DNA from: Winogradskyella sp. KYW1333
Lineage (GTDB): Bacteria; Bacteroidota; Bacteroidia; Flavobacteriales; Flavobacteriaceae
Reading direction: 5' to 3'
Assembly: GCF_003335675.1 (NCBI RefSeq)
Contig: NZ_QPHL01000017.1
Location: 434,001-498,000, forward strand
DNA: 64,000 nt
Both the position numbers and the translations under genes were made by a program. The number at the start of each line of letters is the position of its first letter. Position 1 is the first letter of the stretch. Positions 35,415-43,399 of the stretch are shown here, in pieces. The notes beneath the pieces are model-generated. The model ran no database searches, was not told the origin of the DNA, and worked only from the letters and a program-made list of their open reading frames with translations.

Positions 35415-35732
35415 ATGGAAAAACCTAATTTATCATATATCTGCAGTATGTCTGGTGGAAATAAAGAATTTGAGCAAAAACTCATACAGATAATCAAAAA
35501 TGAATTTCCAACTGAAAAGAAAAAATATTTAAATTATCTAAAGGTCGGAGATTATAAACGGGCTGCCGAAAAAGTGCATAAGATTAAACATAAAATTAGT
35601 ATTTTGGGACTTGCAAAAAGTTATAGGCTTACAGTCAATTACGAAAATAATTTAATTGACAATAAAACAGTGGGACAAAAGGATTTTGAGGATGTTTTAC
35701 AAATTATAACTGATTTTTTAGAGACGCTTTAA
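35415..35732 (+). CDS. Hpt phosphotransfer domain protein
   Basis: This 105-residue all-helical histidine phosphotransfer protein has the motif AAEKVHKIKHKISILGL, where His55 (HxxK) is the expected phosphorylation site; His59 is a second histidine. It lies 2 bases after the kinase stop and 9 bases before the LytTR regulator, so it probably relays phosphate between the kinase/receiver and the regulator. It is recognised from the motif and context, with moderate sequence divergence from classic HPt. Confidence 0.82.
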   Translation: MEKPNLSYICSMSGGNKEFEQKLIQIIKNEFPTEKKKYLNYLKVGDYKRAAEKVHKIKHKISILGLAKSYRLTVNYENNLIDNKTVGQKDFEDVLQIITDFLETL

Positions 35733-35741
35733 TTTAACTTT

Positions 35742-36452
35742 ATGAATTCTATTATTATTGATGATGAGGCTACAGCAAGAGCTATCATATCGCAACTTTG
35801 CACTAACATTACAGAATTAACTGTTCTAGAAGAATTTCCTAATGCAATTCAAGCTATAAAGTATTTAAACCAAAACGATGTAGATCTTATTTTTTTAGAT
35901 ATTCATATGCCAGATTTTACAGGTTTTGATTTCATTGATTCTTTAAAAAATCCTCCAAAAATTATTCTAACAACGTCTGATTCTAATTTTGCAATCCAAG
36001 CTTTTGAGTATGATTGTATTGTAGATTATCTCATAAAACCAGTTGGCTTGGACCGGTTCATGAAGGCTATTGAAAAAGCAAAATCAATTAAATCCGCAAT
36101 TAAAGTCAAAACTGCATCAGGAAAGGTAGAAACCAGTTCTGGAAATGACCTTTATGTAAATATTGATAGGCGTCTAATAAAAATAGACGTAACAAGTATT
36201 TATCTTGTGGAGGCAAAAGGAGATTATATTCATGTTAAAACGGAAAACAAAAACTATACTGTTCATTCTTCTTTGAAAAAAATAGAGGAGAAGTTACCGG
36301 GTAATCTATTTCTCAAAGTACATCGTTCTTACATAATTAATGTAGATAAAATTATTGATATTGAGGATAACAGTGTATTGATTAAAAAAGACGTAATTCC
36401 TGTTAGTCGTTCTAAGCGACCAGAGTTAATGAAGCGATTAAATTTACTGTAG
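35742..36452 (+). CDS. LytTR-family response regulator
   Basis: This 236-residue regulator has an N-terminal receiver (IIDDEATAR, phospho-acceptor in DLIFLDIHMPDFTGFDF, Lys in VDYLIKPVGLDRF) and a C-terminal LytTR DNA-binding domain (IYLVEAKGDYIHVKTENKNY, FLKVHRSYIINVDKI). It is the output of the H-NOX phosphorelay and the last gene of the operon. LytTR proteins bind pairs of direct repeats; a 21-bp-period repeat lies 20 bases downstream of the stop. Confidence 0.94.
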   Translation: MNSIIIDDEATARAIISQLCTNITELTVLEEFPNAIQAIKYLNQNDVDLIFLDIHMPDFTGFDFIDSLKNPPKIILTTSDSNFAIQAFEYDCIVDYLIKPVGLDRFMKAIEKAKSIKSAIKVKTASGKVETSSGNDLYVNIDRRLIKIDVTSIYLVEAKGDYIHVKTENKNYTVHSSLKKIEEKLPGNLFLKVHRSYIINVDKIIDIEDNSVLIKKDVIPVSRSKRPELMKRLNLL

Positions 36453-36472
36453 AATTACCATTAGTCGACACT

Positions 36473-36505
36473 TAAAGGTAAACCATCGATATGTAAAGGT
36501 CAAAC
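36473..36505. repeat. Direct repeat with 21-bp period after the LytTR gene
   Basis: TAAAGGTAAAC starts at 36473 and TAAAGGTCAAAC at 36494. A period of 21 bases is the spacing used by LytTR-family regulators (9-bp boxes with 12-bp gap). It lies between the LytTR stop codon and the operon terminator. Confidence 0.35.
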
Positions 36506-36577
36506 ATCTAATACCAGAAAATAATTATAAGACTTCATTTAAATTTAAACTTATTTTCCTGAGAATGGTATTAATAG

Positions 36578-36614
36578 CAAAAAAGAGGCTTTAGAGAAAT
36601 CTATAGCCTTTTTG
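36578..36614 (+). terminator. Terminator of the H-NOX operon
   Basis: An imperfect stem around GGCTTTAGA / TCTATAGCC with loop GAAA, preceded by an A tract and followed by five T residues, 125 bases after the LytTR gene. Confidence 0.65.
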
Positions 36615-36928
36615 GTTTAATTTGTTATATAAAGAGTATTTAACTTTCAGACCAGATTTGGTTTTTACTACCCTCAGATTTTCCAAGCTTTTTAATATTA
36701 CTAACTTTCTTTACTGAGGTAATATTTTTCTTTATTGTTTTAAAACTGGATTTTTATTCAATACACGCTATCGGCATTGATTTGTGAAATGAACATTAAT
36801 TTATTCTCACAAAACAAAATATAAATGCTCATTCGTCTATACTAATTGTTTGTCTGTCGAAATTTGACAAACAAAAAGTTTCATCGAATCTAAGTTTGTC
36901 TAAAAATTAATCATAAAATAATTTAATT
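36615..36928. other. Non-coding stretch with a 9-bp inverted repeat
   Basis: No intact gene is present. A perfect 9-bp inverted repeat, TTGTTTGTC (36846) and GACAAACAA (36866), has an 11-base spacer and no T tract, so it is more likely an operator or structural element than a terminator. A short minus-strand open frame of about 37 codons near 36640-36750 has no start codon. Confidence 0.4.
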
Positions 36929-36988
36929 ATGAAAATTGCAATAGTAGGTAGTGGATACGTTGGATGAGTTACAGATGGGACAATATTT
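36929..36988 (+). pseudogene. Remnant of a UDP-glucose 6-dehydrogenase N terminus
   Basis: ATG at 36929 starts MKIAIVGSGYVG, the exact NAD-binding N terminus of UDP-glucose/GDP-mannose dehydrogenases. TGA then stands where Leu is expected, followed by VTDGTIF, which mirrors the VTGTCF of the family. Nothing of the remaining 400 or so residues is present. It is a short relic, probably left by deletion. Confidence 0.65.
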
Positions 36989-37021
36989 CCGTGCTCTTTT
37001 TAAGGTTTATATAGGCTATAA

Positions 37022-37837
37022 TTAAACGAGAATAATGAATATGATAGTGTTCGGATTTGTGGGGATAATTTACCTTTTTATCCCACTTCTATGACATTTG
37101 ATTCTAATCAAGATTTATGGTTGGCTAATAATGGTTCGAGTTCAGATTTAATCATAATGGATGCAGTAACAGGTGGCTGGGAATATGTATATGGCATTAA
37201 CGCAAACAACAAAAATGATTTTGGAAGAACAATTAATGATTTAACCACTTTTAGAATTTTTTCAAATGACCCCAATTAAACTGATATTGATGGTGATGGT
37301 ATTGTTGATAATGATGATACTTATCCAAAGGATCCTGATGCAGCTTATGAAGTTTTTACTCCTAGAAAATATGGTAAGGGTAGTTTTGTATTTGAAGACT
37401 TGTGGCCGTCTGGTGGTGATTATGACTTTAATCATGTGGCTTTAAATCATAAAGAAATAGCATTATTGAACTCAGATAATTTATTGGAACATACAAGCAC
37501 GGCGAAGCTCGGTGAGTCTCCATTCAAACCATTTTTAATGGCTAATAAAGTAAGAGAGTATGAAATTCACCGTCCTTATAATACAACAACTCATCTGGGT
37601 CAAAATTTAGTAGAAATTAGTGGAATGCATGTAGATGCTGATGGTAATTATATATCCGATATTGGTTATCCTTAGGCATTAAGTATAATTCATGATTTCG
37701 AAGAACCTAAGGAATCAGTAAGAATTTATGATGCCAATAACTTTTTTAATGATTGGGCTACTTCTAGAGGTAATAATCATAAAGATTGGTACGAGGATAA
37801 TCCAGGAAATAGAAATGTTAATTTACTAAAAGATTAA
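37022..37837 (+). pseudogene. Remnant of a LruC-domain surface protein
   Basis: One frame runs from 37022 to the TAA at 37835 with only two internal stops: TAA at 37277 and TAG at 37673. It encodes YPTSMTFDSNQDLWLANNG, a Ca-binding TDIDGDGIVDNDDTYPKDPD, and the LruC/DUF4842 signature FEDLWPSGGDYDFN. After that come PFLMANKVREYEIHRP, ALSIIHDFEEPKE and NDWATSRGNNHKDWYEDNPG. The TAG falls where the family has Trp (PWALSI). The middle of the LruC domain is much shorter than usual, so a deletion also occurred. Intact proteins of this type are large exported surface proteins. It lies directly after the Ugd relic. Confidence 0.78.
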
Positions 37838-37885
37838 TTGTTTGTTTTTGAAAAATATTTTTACTGAAATATAGAATTTATAAGA

Positions 37886-38029
37886 TTAATCTTTATCCTT
37901 GGTCTTTTTATTAAACAAAAATCCTAAAGGAAAAATGAATACTAAAAACAAATACTTGCCAGTTGCGATACCATAAATTGTAATTAAGGCAAGGATAGTA
38001 AAAAGTGTTATTTTGTAATTATATTTCAT
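37886..38029 (-). CDS. Tiny two-helix membrane protein (47 residues)
   Basis: This unreported short frame starts at ATG 38029 and ends with TAA at 37886. It encodes MKYNYKITLFTILALITIYG, then IATGKYLFLVFIFPLGFLFN and a charged tail NKKTKDKD. Two hydrophobic helices with a short Gly/Lys turn and a basic-acidic C terminus give it a credible protein character in an otherwise decayed region. The function is unknown. It is convergent with the LruC remnant and divergent from the STAS gene. Confidence 0.6.
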   Translation of the reverse strand: MKYNYKITLFTILALITIYGIATGKYLFLVFIFPLGFLFNKKTKDKD

Positions 38030-38235
38030 AAAATATCAATTGCTTGTATGTGCAGTTTATCGACAAAAACGGTATGCTTACTCAACTAATCAAATCAATA
38101 TTACAGTTTGTCGATTTTATCCTACTCCCTTTTTAAATTATTACGATATTTAAGTATTCCCTCGAAAGATTATTAGCACCGAATTTACTGATTAATAGCC
38201 CTAAATTAATATTAATGAATTAACAATTATGTATT
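38030..38235. promoter_or_regulatory. Upstream region of the STAS gene with repeated GTCGA-type motif
   Basis: CAGTTTATCGA (38053) and CAGTTTGTCGA (38104) are near-identical 11-mers on the same strand, 51 bases apart (about five helical turns). A TTCCCTCG heptamer-like element follows near 38158. They suggest a regulator site, but no matching regulator is known. Confidence 0.35.
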
Positions 38236-38553
38236 ATGGATTTACAAATTACTAGTTACAATAACCGCTATAGAATCAAAGGGACTTTAAACAAATTAAG
38301 TTTGAAGACGTTCAATACTCACTTCTCAAATATATTTCATAAGCTTGATGATGTTATCATTAATATCGAGCAAATTGAAAGTATTGATAGAGCAGGTGTC
38401 ATGGCTCTCGCAAAACTTCATAATGAATCCATTAATAGATCAAAAAAATTATCAATTATCGGTTTAGGTTGTAAAGAATTATACGATCATTTTAAATCTG
38501 AAGAACAAACAAATACAGCTTCATTACCTACGGGTTCTATTGTTGCTGCCTAA
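38236..38553 (+). CDS. STAS-domain protein (anti-anti-sigma-like)
   Basis: This 105-residue soluble protein has a STAS-like fold: KGTLNKLSLKTFNTHF, VIINIEQIESIDRAGVMALAKLH and KLSIIGLGCKELYDHF. The IDRAGVMAL stretch corresponds to the SpoIIAA phosphorylation loop (usually DSSGL/AL). Here an Arg-Ala pair stands where Ser is usual, so phosphorylation control may be absent. No anti-sigma or sigma gene is adjacent; it is a single gene with a complex terminator. Confidence 0.8.
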   Translation: MDLQITSYNNRYRIKGTLNKLSLKTFNTHFSNIFHKLDDVIINIEQIESIDRAGVMALAKLHNESINRSKKLSIIGLGCKELYDHFKSEEQTNTASLPTGSIVAA

Positions 38554-38575
38554 TTAATTTATAGCTTTTTAAATG

Positions 38576-38636
38576 TAAAGTGCAGTACAGTCCGCTTTTG
38601 GTGACAGATAAGTGGCTTTATTGCACTTTATTTTTT
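38576..38636 (+). terminator. Terminator of the STAS gene
   Basis: A 9-bp outer stem (TAAAGTGCA / TGCACTTTA) with a nested 6-bp inner stem (CCGCTT / AAGTGG) is followed by six T residues. It reaches the stop codon of the convergent gene. Confidence 0.75.
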
Positions 38637-39099
38637 AGCAAGACATATCGGCAACTATTTTCCATTCTCTATTTATTTGTTTAAAAATTATTATGAATAT
38701 GCCTTCTGCATCACCTATTTCACGCTTTAAATGGTACTCTCCCATTACCCAATAGTTATTGCCTTCAATTATAGAAATATCATTAATAACAAAGTTTAGA
38801 GTTCCTGTTTCACGCTTTGTTGGATATCTCTTTTTATAGTTTGCTAAAGTTTGATCCCAGCCTAATGTTAAGCCACTTGCACCATAAAACTTTAATTGGT
38901 CGCTTTTCCAATAACCATCCATAAAACCTTCGAGATCATGTTTATTCCATGCAGTTACTTGCTTCTCTAATACAAGTCTAATACCGGCTTCGGCTAGTTC
39001 ATAGTCTGTAGATTCTTCAGCAGTAGAGTTGATATCAGCTTTTACACTAATACAGCTTGTAAATAATAATGTAATAAGAAGACTGTAGAGTAATTTCAT
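38635..39099 (-). CDS. SnoaL/DUF4440-like (NTF2-fold) lipoprotein
   Basis: This 154-residue protein has a lipoprotein signal peptide (MKLLYSLLITLLFTSCIS, lipobox Cys16) and an NTF2-like domain: IRLVLEKQVTAWNKHDLEGF, MDGYWKSDQLKFYGASG, and WKIVADMSC at the very end. Such periplasmic NTF2-fold proteins bind small ligands or act as immunity-like or stress proteins; the role here is unknown. It is a single gene on the minus strand. Confidence 0.82.
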   Translation of the reverse strand: MKLLYSLLITLLFTSCISVKADINSTAEESTDYELAEAGIRLVLEKQVTAWNKHDLEGFMDGYWKSDQLKFYGASGLTLGWDQTLANYKKRYPTKRETGTLNFVINDISIIEGNNYWVMGEYHLKREIGDAEGIFIIIFKQINREWKIVADMSC

Positions 39100-39143
39100 A
39101 AGATTGAAGTTTTATTTCAATCCTAAAAATAACAACTAATTAC

Positions 39144-40244
39144 TTAAAGTGCAGATTTTTGATTTTTAAAAAATGAATCGGCTTGCAGTTGCATAAGTTC
39201 TCGCGCTTTTTTGCGCTTATAGTTCGTTACCTCTTCCTCGTCTGCGATTTCTGTATATACCTTGTTGTTAATATCATTATCGGTTTTAAGAAGCAATTTA
39301 CGTTCTGCAACCTTTCGAATGGTCCAAGTTTTTACGGTAGTCTCTACATCTTCTAGCCTAAAGTCATATTCACCTTTTGATGAAATTAGTTTGGCGAAAA
39401 TGGGAGAGGTTTCAATAGCTAAAAACAGCAAGAAAATAAAAAATGAGGGTAACCATGGTAATTCGCCTAAAGCATTGACACGTGCCATTAAACCATCAAA
39501 ATTATCTATAATTGGTTGCGAATCGCTAACATTTGCCTTGTATTCGCCTTGTAAACTAAGTATTTCACTTTCTAAAGCCGTTATCTTGGCCTTATTATCA
39601 GTTTTTAATTGCTGTAATTCTACTCGTGCAGCATCATGCTTTTCACGTTTTTCTTTGTAAACAGGACCTTTACCCAATAACATTGTGCCAGCAGTACCTT
39701 CTGCCTCAGAAATGAATGTGTCATATAAAGCATTGACTTCTGTTTCTTTAGTATCTACTTCTGATTGTAGCATACTAATCTGACTCTGTAAATCTGTAAT
39801 TTTTGGATTGTATTGTTCAGCTATTTGATTTTGATTAGACAGTGTCAATTCGTTTTTTTGTTCTAACAAAACCTGATTGATTTCTTTTTCGAAAATTTTC
39901 AATTCTAAAGGCTTGGAGATAACAACGGCTATAATAATAGCTAAGAGAAACCTAGGGGTGGCCTGAAGAAATTCATCTATGGCACTATCACGATTTTTAA
40001 TCGTCGATATGATATACCGATCTAGATTAAAAATTAAAAGGCCCCAAATGAAACCAAAGAAAATGGATGTGAATAAATTATCAAATACGGTATAAAGGGC
40101 ATAACTCGCAGCGATTGCAGCCATTAAAGCTGTAAAGAATACTGTAGCTCCAATACCTGCATATTTATTTTGTTCGCCACTAGAGCATTCCTCTAAAATT
40201 TGGGTATCCGCTCCTGAACAAAGGATAAAGAAATTTTTGAGCAT
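39144..40244 (-). CDS. DUF4407 membrane protein
   Basis: This 366-residue inner-membrane protein matches DUF4407. Two N-terminal transmembrane segments (YAGIGATVFFTALMAAIA and FFGFIWGLLIFNLDRYII) are followed by a third (ATPRFLLAIIIAVVISKPLE). A long coiled-coil (about residues 120-240) and a last membrane segment near 255-275 (LPSFFIFLLFLAIETSPIFAKL) follow, with a charged C terminus. The function is unknown. It is monocistronic. Confidence 0.9.
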   Translation of the reverse strand: MLKNFFILCSGADTQILEECSSGEQNKYAGIGATVFFTALMAAIAASYALYTVFDNLFTSIFFGFIWGLLIFNLDRYIISTIKNRDSAIDEFLQATPRFLLAIIIAVVISKPLELKIFEKEINQVLLEQKNELTLSNQNQIAEQYNPKITDLQSQISMLQSEVDTKETEVNALYDTFISEAEGTAGTMLLGKGPVYKEKREKHDAARVELQQLKTDNKAKITALESEILSLQGEYKANVSDSQPIIDNFDGLMARVNALGELPWLPSFFIFLLFLAIETSPIFAKLISSKGEYDFRLEDVETTVKTWTIRKVAERKLLLKTDNDINNKVYTEIADEEEVTNYKRKKARELMQLQADSFFKNQKSAL

Positions 40245-40389
40245 GATGATTTTGATTGATGTATAGGATATTAGAACGCTAAAAATGCGATAATGTTACA
40301 CTTTTGGAAGAAATTTAGTTTTTAAGGTCAATAAGTTCATTTGATCAAATGCTTATATTTGAATGATGCCAATAAAAATAATATAAGTT

Positions 40390-41778
40390 ATGCACAGAAC
40401 AATACTTTTAATCATAGTATTAACATTAAGCGTAAGTTCAGCTCAGTCGCAGTCTATTCAAGACTTAATGAATCAGGTGAATACCTCGAACCTAGATGCT
40501 ATGATTAAGGAATTGAGCGGTGAAGAGGCTGCCATAATTAATGGAACTAATCAGACGATAACGAATCGCGTACATAGTAATAATGACTTGGCAACAACAT
40601 ATATTCAGGAACGTCTTGAGGCATTACCCAACCTTAGCGTTGAGATTCAAAATTTTAATTCTACAGGAAAAAATGTTATAGCAACACAATTGGGTACAAC
40701 AAACCCTGAAAACATTTATATGATATGTGCACATTATGATTCTGTAACGACCTATTGTGCAGATGATAATGCCACAGGTGTTGCGGCAGTTATTGAAATT
40801 GCAAGAATTTTATCAAGCCAATGTACTGATAACACAATCATTTATGCATTATGGGATGAAGAAGAAATAGGCTTGTTAGGTGCTAACTTTTATGCACAAC
40901 AAGCAGCAGATGAATCTGGTGGAAATACTAGAGATAATATCTTAGCCGTAGTTAATATGGATATGATTGGTTACGACGGTGATGCACCAGGAACGCTTGG
41001 TGATAATGATTTTGATATTGATGTAAGAAACGTGGCAAATTCTATTATTATTAAAGACGATCTCCTTGATATTTTGAACAGTTATACCTTTGACCTAAAC
41101 CCAATTGTTGTAGATCCAGGGACTACGGCGAGTGATCATTCTCGATTTTGGAACCAAGGCTATTCGGCAGTTTTAGTGGGTGAATCTTGGGAAACAAACG
41201 ATCAAACTCCAGACTACCATACATCAAATGACAGGTCTGAAGATATTGATTTACCGTATATGACCGAACTTACAAAGTTGGTATTGGCCTATACTGCTAC
41301 TAAAGCAAATCTAATAGCAATTGATAATACGGTAACTGAAAATCCAACCAGTCTAGTTTCTAATGAATCCTCTGGATCATATCAGTGGTATAACTGTGAT
41401 ACTGATTCACCAATCAACGGAGCGACATCTCAAACATTTTCACCAACTGTAGATGGAAATTATTCAGTTGAGGTTAGTAATGGTGATTGCTCAGAAGTTA
41501 GCCCGTGTGTTTCATTTACGGCATTGTCAACAGATGAATTTGCGAGTAATGAATTAAGAGTTTATCCAAATCCTGTAACTTCACTACTAAAGATTGAAAA
41601 TTATTTTGAAGCAGATTTAAGAATTACAATTAATGATATCTCTGGTAAGGAGATAAACGTCATCAATTCTAGTCTTCCCAATATCACAGTTGATTTCTCA
41701 TCCTTGCCAAAAGGGGTTTACTTTATAAATTTTAATACGGAATCAAAATCTTCCTCTTATAAAATAGTTAAGGAGTAA
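40390..41778 (+). CDS. Secreted M28-family zinc peptidase with T9SS sorting domain
   Basis: This 462-residue secreted aminopeptidase-like enzyme begins with a signal peptide (LLIIVLTLSVSSAQSQ). The M28 metal ligands are visible in ICAHYDSV, CADDNATGVAAV, WDEEEIGLLGANFY, VNMDMIGYDG and TASDHSRFW. A short Ig-like/PKD-type stretch (SGSYQWYNCDTDSPI) follows. The C-terminal T9SS type A sorting domain (LRVYPNPVTSLLKI to SSYKIVKE) directs export through the outer membrane. A TATATTTG box lies 29 bases before the start. It ends 3 bases from the convergent dipeptidase gene. Confidence 0.92.
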   Translation: MHRTILLIIVLTLSVSSAQSQSIQDLMNQVNTSNLDAMIKELSGEEAAIINGTNQTITNRVHSNNDLATTYIQERLEALPNLSVEIQNFNSTGKNVIATQLGTTNPENIYMICAHYDSVTTYCADDNATGVAAVIEIARILSSQCTDNTIIYALWDEEEIGLLGANFYAQQAADESGGNTRDNILAVVNMDMIGYDGDAPGTLGDNDFDIDVRNVANSIIIKDDLLDILNSYTFDLNPIVVDPGTTASDHSRFWNQGYSAVLVGESWETNDQTPDYHTSNDRSEDIDLPYMTELTKLVLAYTATKANLIAIDNTVTENPTSLVSNESSGSYQWYNCDTDSPINGATSQTFSPTVDGNYSVEVSNGDCSEVSPCVSFTALSTDEFASNELRVYPNPVTSLLKIENYFEADLRITINDISGKEINVINSSLPNITVDFSSLPKGVYFINFNTESKSSSYKIVKE

Positions 41779-41780
41779 AA

Positions 41781-43169
41781 TCAGCTTTTTAATTCAGTGT
41801 AATATTTGTAGAACCATGGAATGGTTTCAATTCCTTTGAGGTAATTTCCAATACCAAAATGTTCATTTGGCGAATGTATGGCATCACTGTCTAAACCAAA
41901 TCCCATTAATATGGTTTTGCTACCAAGTTCTTGTTCAAACAAGGCTACAATTGGAATACTCCCTCCACTTCGCTCAGGGATTGGTGTCATACTAAATGTT
42001 TTTTCATATGCCATGGAAGCGGCTTTGTAACCATCAAAATTCGTTGGAGTGACATAACCTTGGCCACCATGATGTGGCGTCACCTTAACCTTAACACCAG
42101 CTGGAGCAATATTTTCAAAATGCGATTTAAAAAGTTCTGTGATTTCTTCCCAATCTTGATGTGGTACCAGACGCATTGAGATTTTTGCATAGGCTTTACT
42201 TGCAATAACAGTTTTAGCACCTTCACCAATATAACCTCCCCAAATACCATTTACATCTAACGTAGGACGTATCGAGTTTCGTTCGTTTGTTGTGTATCCT
42301 TTCTCACCATAAACAGCATCAATATCTATAGCCTTTTTATAAGCATCTAGTGAAAAAGGAGCCTTAGCCATTTCAGCGCGTTCTTCATCAGATAGATTTT
42401 CTACCTTATCATAAAAACCTGGTATTGTTATATGATTATTTTCATCATGAAGTGAAGCAATCATTTTGGTTAAAATATTGATAGGGTTTGCCACAGCACC
42501 ACCATACAAGCCTGAATGTAAATCTCTATTAGGACCTGTCACTTCAACTTCAACATAACTTAAACCTCTAAGACCTGTTGTAATAGATGGAATGTTTTTA
42601 GCGATCATTCCGGTATCAGAAATTAAAATGACATCATTTTTTAGTTTTTCTCTGTTTGAAGCCACAAACTTCCCAAGATTGGCACTACCAACTTCTTCTT
42701 CACCTTCTATCATAAACTTAACATTACATGGCAATTCATTTTGCGATGTCATATATTCCATGGCTTTCACATGCATATATACTTGTCCCTTATCATCACT
42801 GGCACCGCGTGCAAAAATAGCACCTTCAGGATGAAGTTCTGTTTTTTGAATTACAGGTTCAAATGGTGGTGAATTCCAAAGGTCAAGAGGGTCAGGTGGT
42901 TGTACATCATAATGACCATAAACAAGTACTGTTGGTAAATTCTTATCAATTATTTTTTCGCCATATACGATAGGATAACCGTCGGTTTCACAAATTTCTA
43001 CATGGTCACAACCAGCTTTTTCTAAACTGGTTTTTATAACTCTAGCAGTTTTCAAAACATCATCTTTATATGCAGAATCTGCACTAATTGAAGGTATTTT
43101 CAATAAATCGATAAGTTCATTTAAAAAACGGTCTTTGTTGTCCGAAATATATGATTGAATAGATTGCAT
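41781..43169 (-). CDS. M20 family dipeptidase
   Basis: This 462-residue cytosolic metallopeptidase is of the PepV/CNDP-like M20 family. Metal and catalytic residues are seen in VLVYGHYDVQPPDPLDLW, ARGASDDKGQVYMH, IEGEEEVGSANLG and SDTGMIAKN, and a His lies near the end in SPNEHFGIGNYLKG. The dimerisation domain sits between about 190 and 310. It probably hydrolyses small peptides. It is a single gene, convergent with the M28 peptidase. Confidence 0.94.
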   Translation of the reverse strand: MQSIQSYISDNKDRFLNELIDLLKIPSISADSAYKDDVLKTARVIKTSLEKAGCDHVEICETDGYPIVYGEKIIDKNLPTVLVYGHYDVQPPDPLDLWNSPPFEPVIQKTELHPEGAIFARGASDDKGQVYMHVKAMEYMTSQNELPCNVKFMIEGEEEVGSANLGKFVASNREKLKNDVILISDTGMIAKNIPSITTGLRGLSYVEVEVTGPNRDLHSGLYGGAVANPINILTKMIASLHDENNHITIPGFYDKVENLSDEERAEMAKAPFSLDAYKKAIDIDAVYGEKGYTTNERNSIRPTLDVNGIWGGYIGEGAKTVIASKAYAKISMRLVPHQDWEEITELFKSHFENIAPAGVKVKVTPHHGGQGYVTPTNFDGYKAASMAYEKTFSMTPIPERSGGSIPIVALFEQELGSKTILMGFGLDSDAIHSPNEHFGIGNYLKGIETIPWFYKYYTELKS

Positions 43170-43235
43170 AATTGTTGTTATGGTTTATAACAAAAATAAG
43201 AAATCCAGCACCAATATTTTCTTAATTGAAAGCTA

Positions 43236-43265
43236 TTTGAATATTGAAAGTATTGTTTATATTTG
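43236..43265 (+). promoter_or_regulatory. Promoter of tRNA-Leu
   Basis: TTTG at 43236 and the -7 box TATATTTG at 43258, spaced 18 bases. It is the same box as at tRNA-Asp and 12 bases before the tRNA. Confidence 0.75.
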
Positions 43266-43277
43266 CAATCCTAATTT

Positions 43278-43362
43278 GCGGGCGTGGTGGAATTGGTAGA
43301 CACGCTAGACTTAGGATCTAGTGCCGCGAGGTGTGCGAGTTCGAGTCTCGCCGCCCGCACCA
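43278..43362 (+). tRNA. tRNA-Leu (TAG)
   Basis: This 85-base class II tRNA has acceptor GCGGGCG pairing with CGCCCGC, and the anticodon stem CTAGA / TCTAG with loop CTTAGGA (anticodon TAG). A long variable arm (TGCCGCGAGGTG) and the T-arm with GTTCGAGTC follow; CCA is encoded. Confidence 0.97.
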
Positions 43363-43368
43363 AGTTAG

Positions 43369-43399
43369 AAAAAGCTTCTCATTTTTGAGAGGCTTTTTT
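43369..43399. terminator. Terminator of tRNA-Leu, bidirectional
   Basis: A stem (AAAAAGCTTCTCA / TGAGAGGCTTTTTT, with one mismatch) directly after the tRNA, with A and T tracts on both sides. It also lies at the 3' end of the damaged DUF4174 gene on the minus strand. Confidence 0.8.

Noticed and set aside
39262..39660. 132-codon plus-strand frame opposite the DUF4407 gene
   Set aside because: Antisense of a coiled-coil region; Ser-rich shadow composition.
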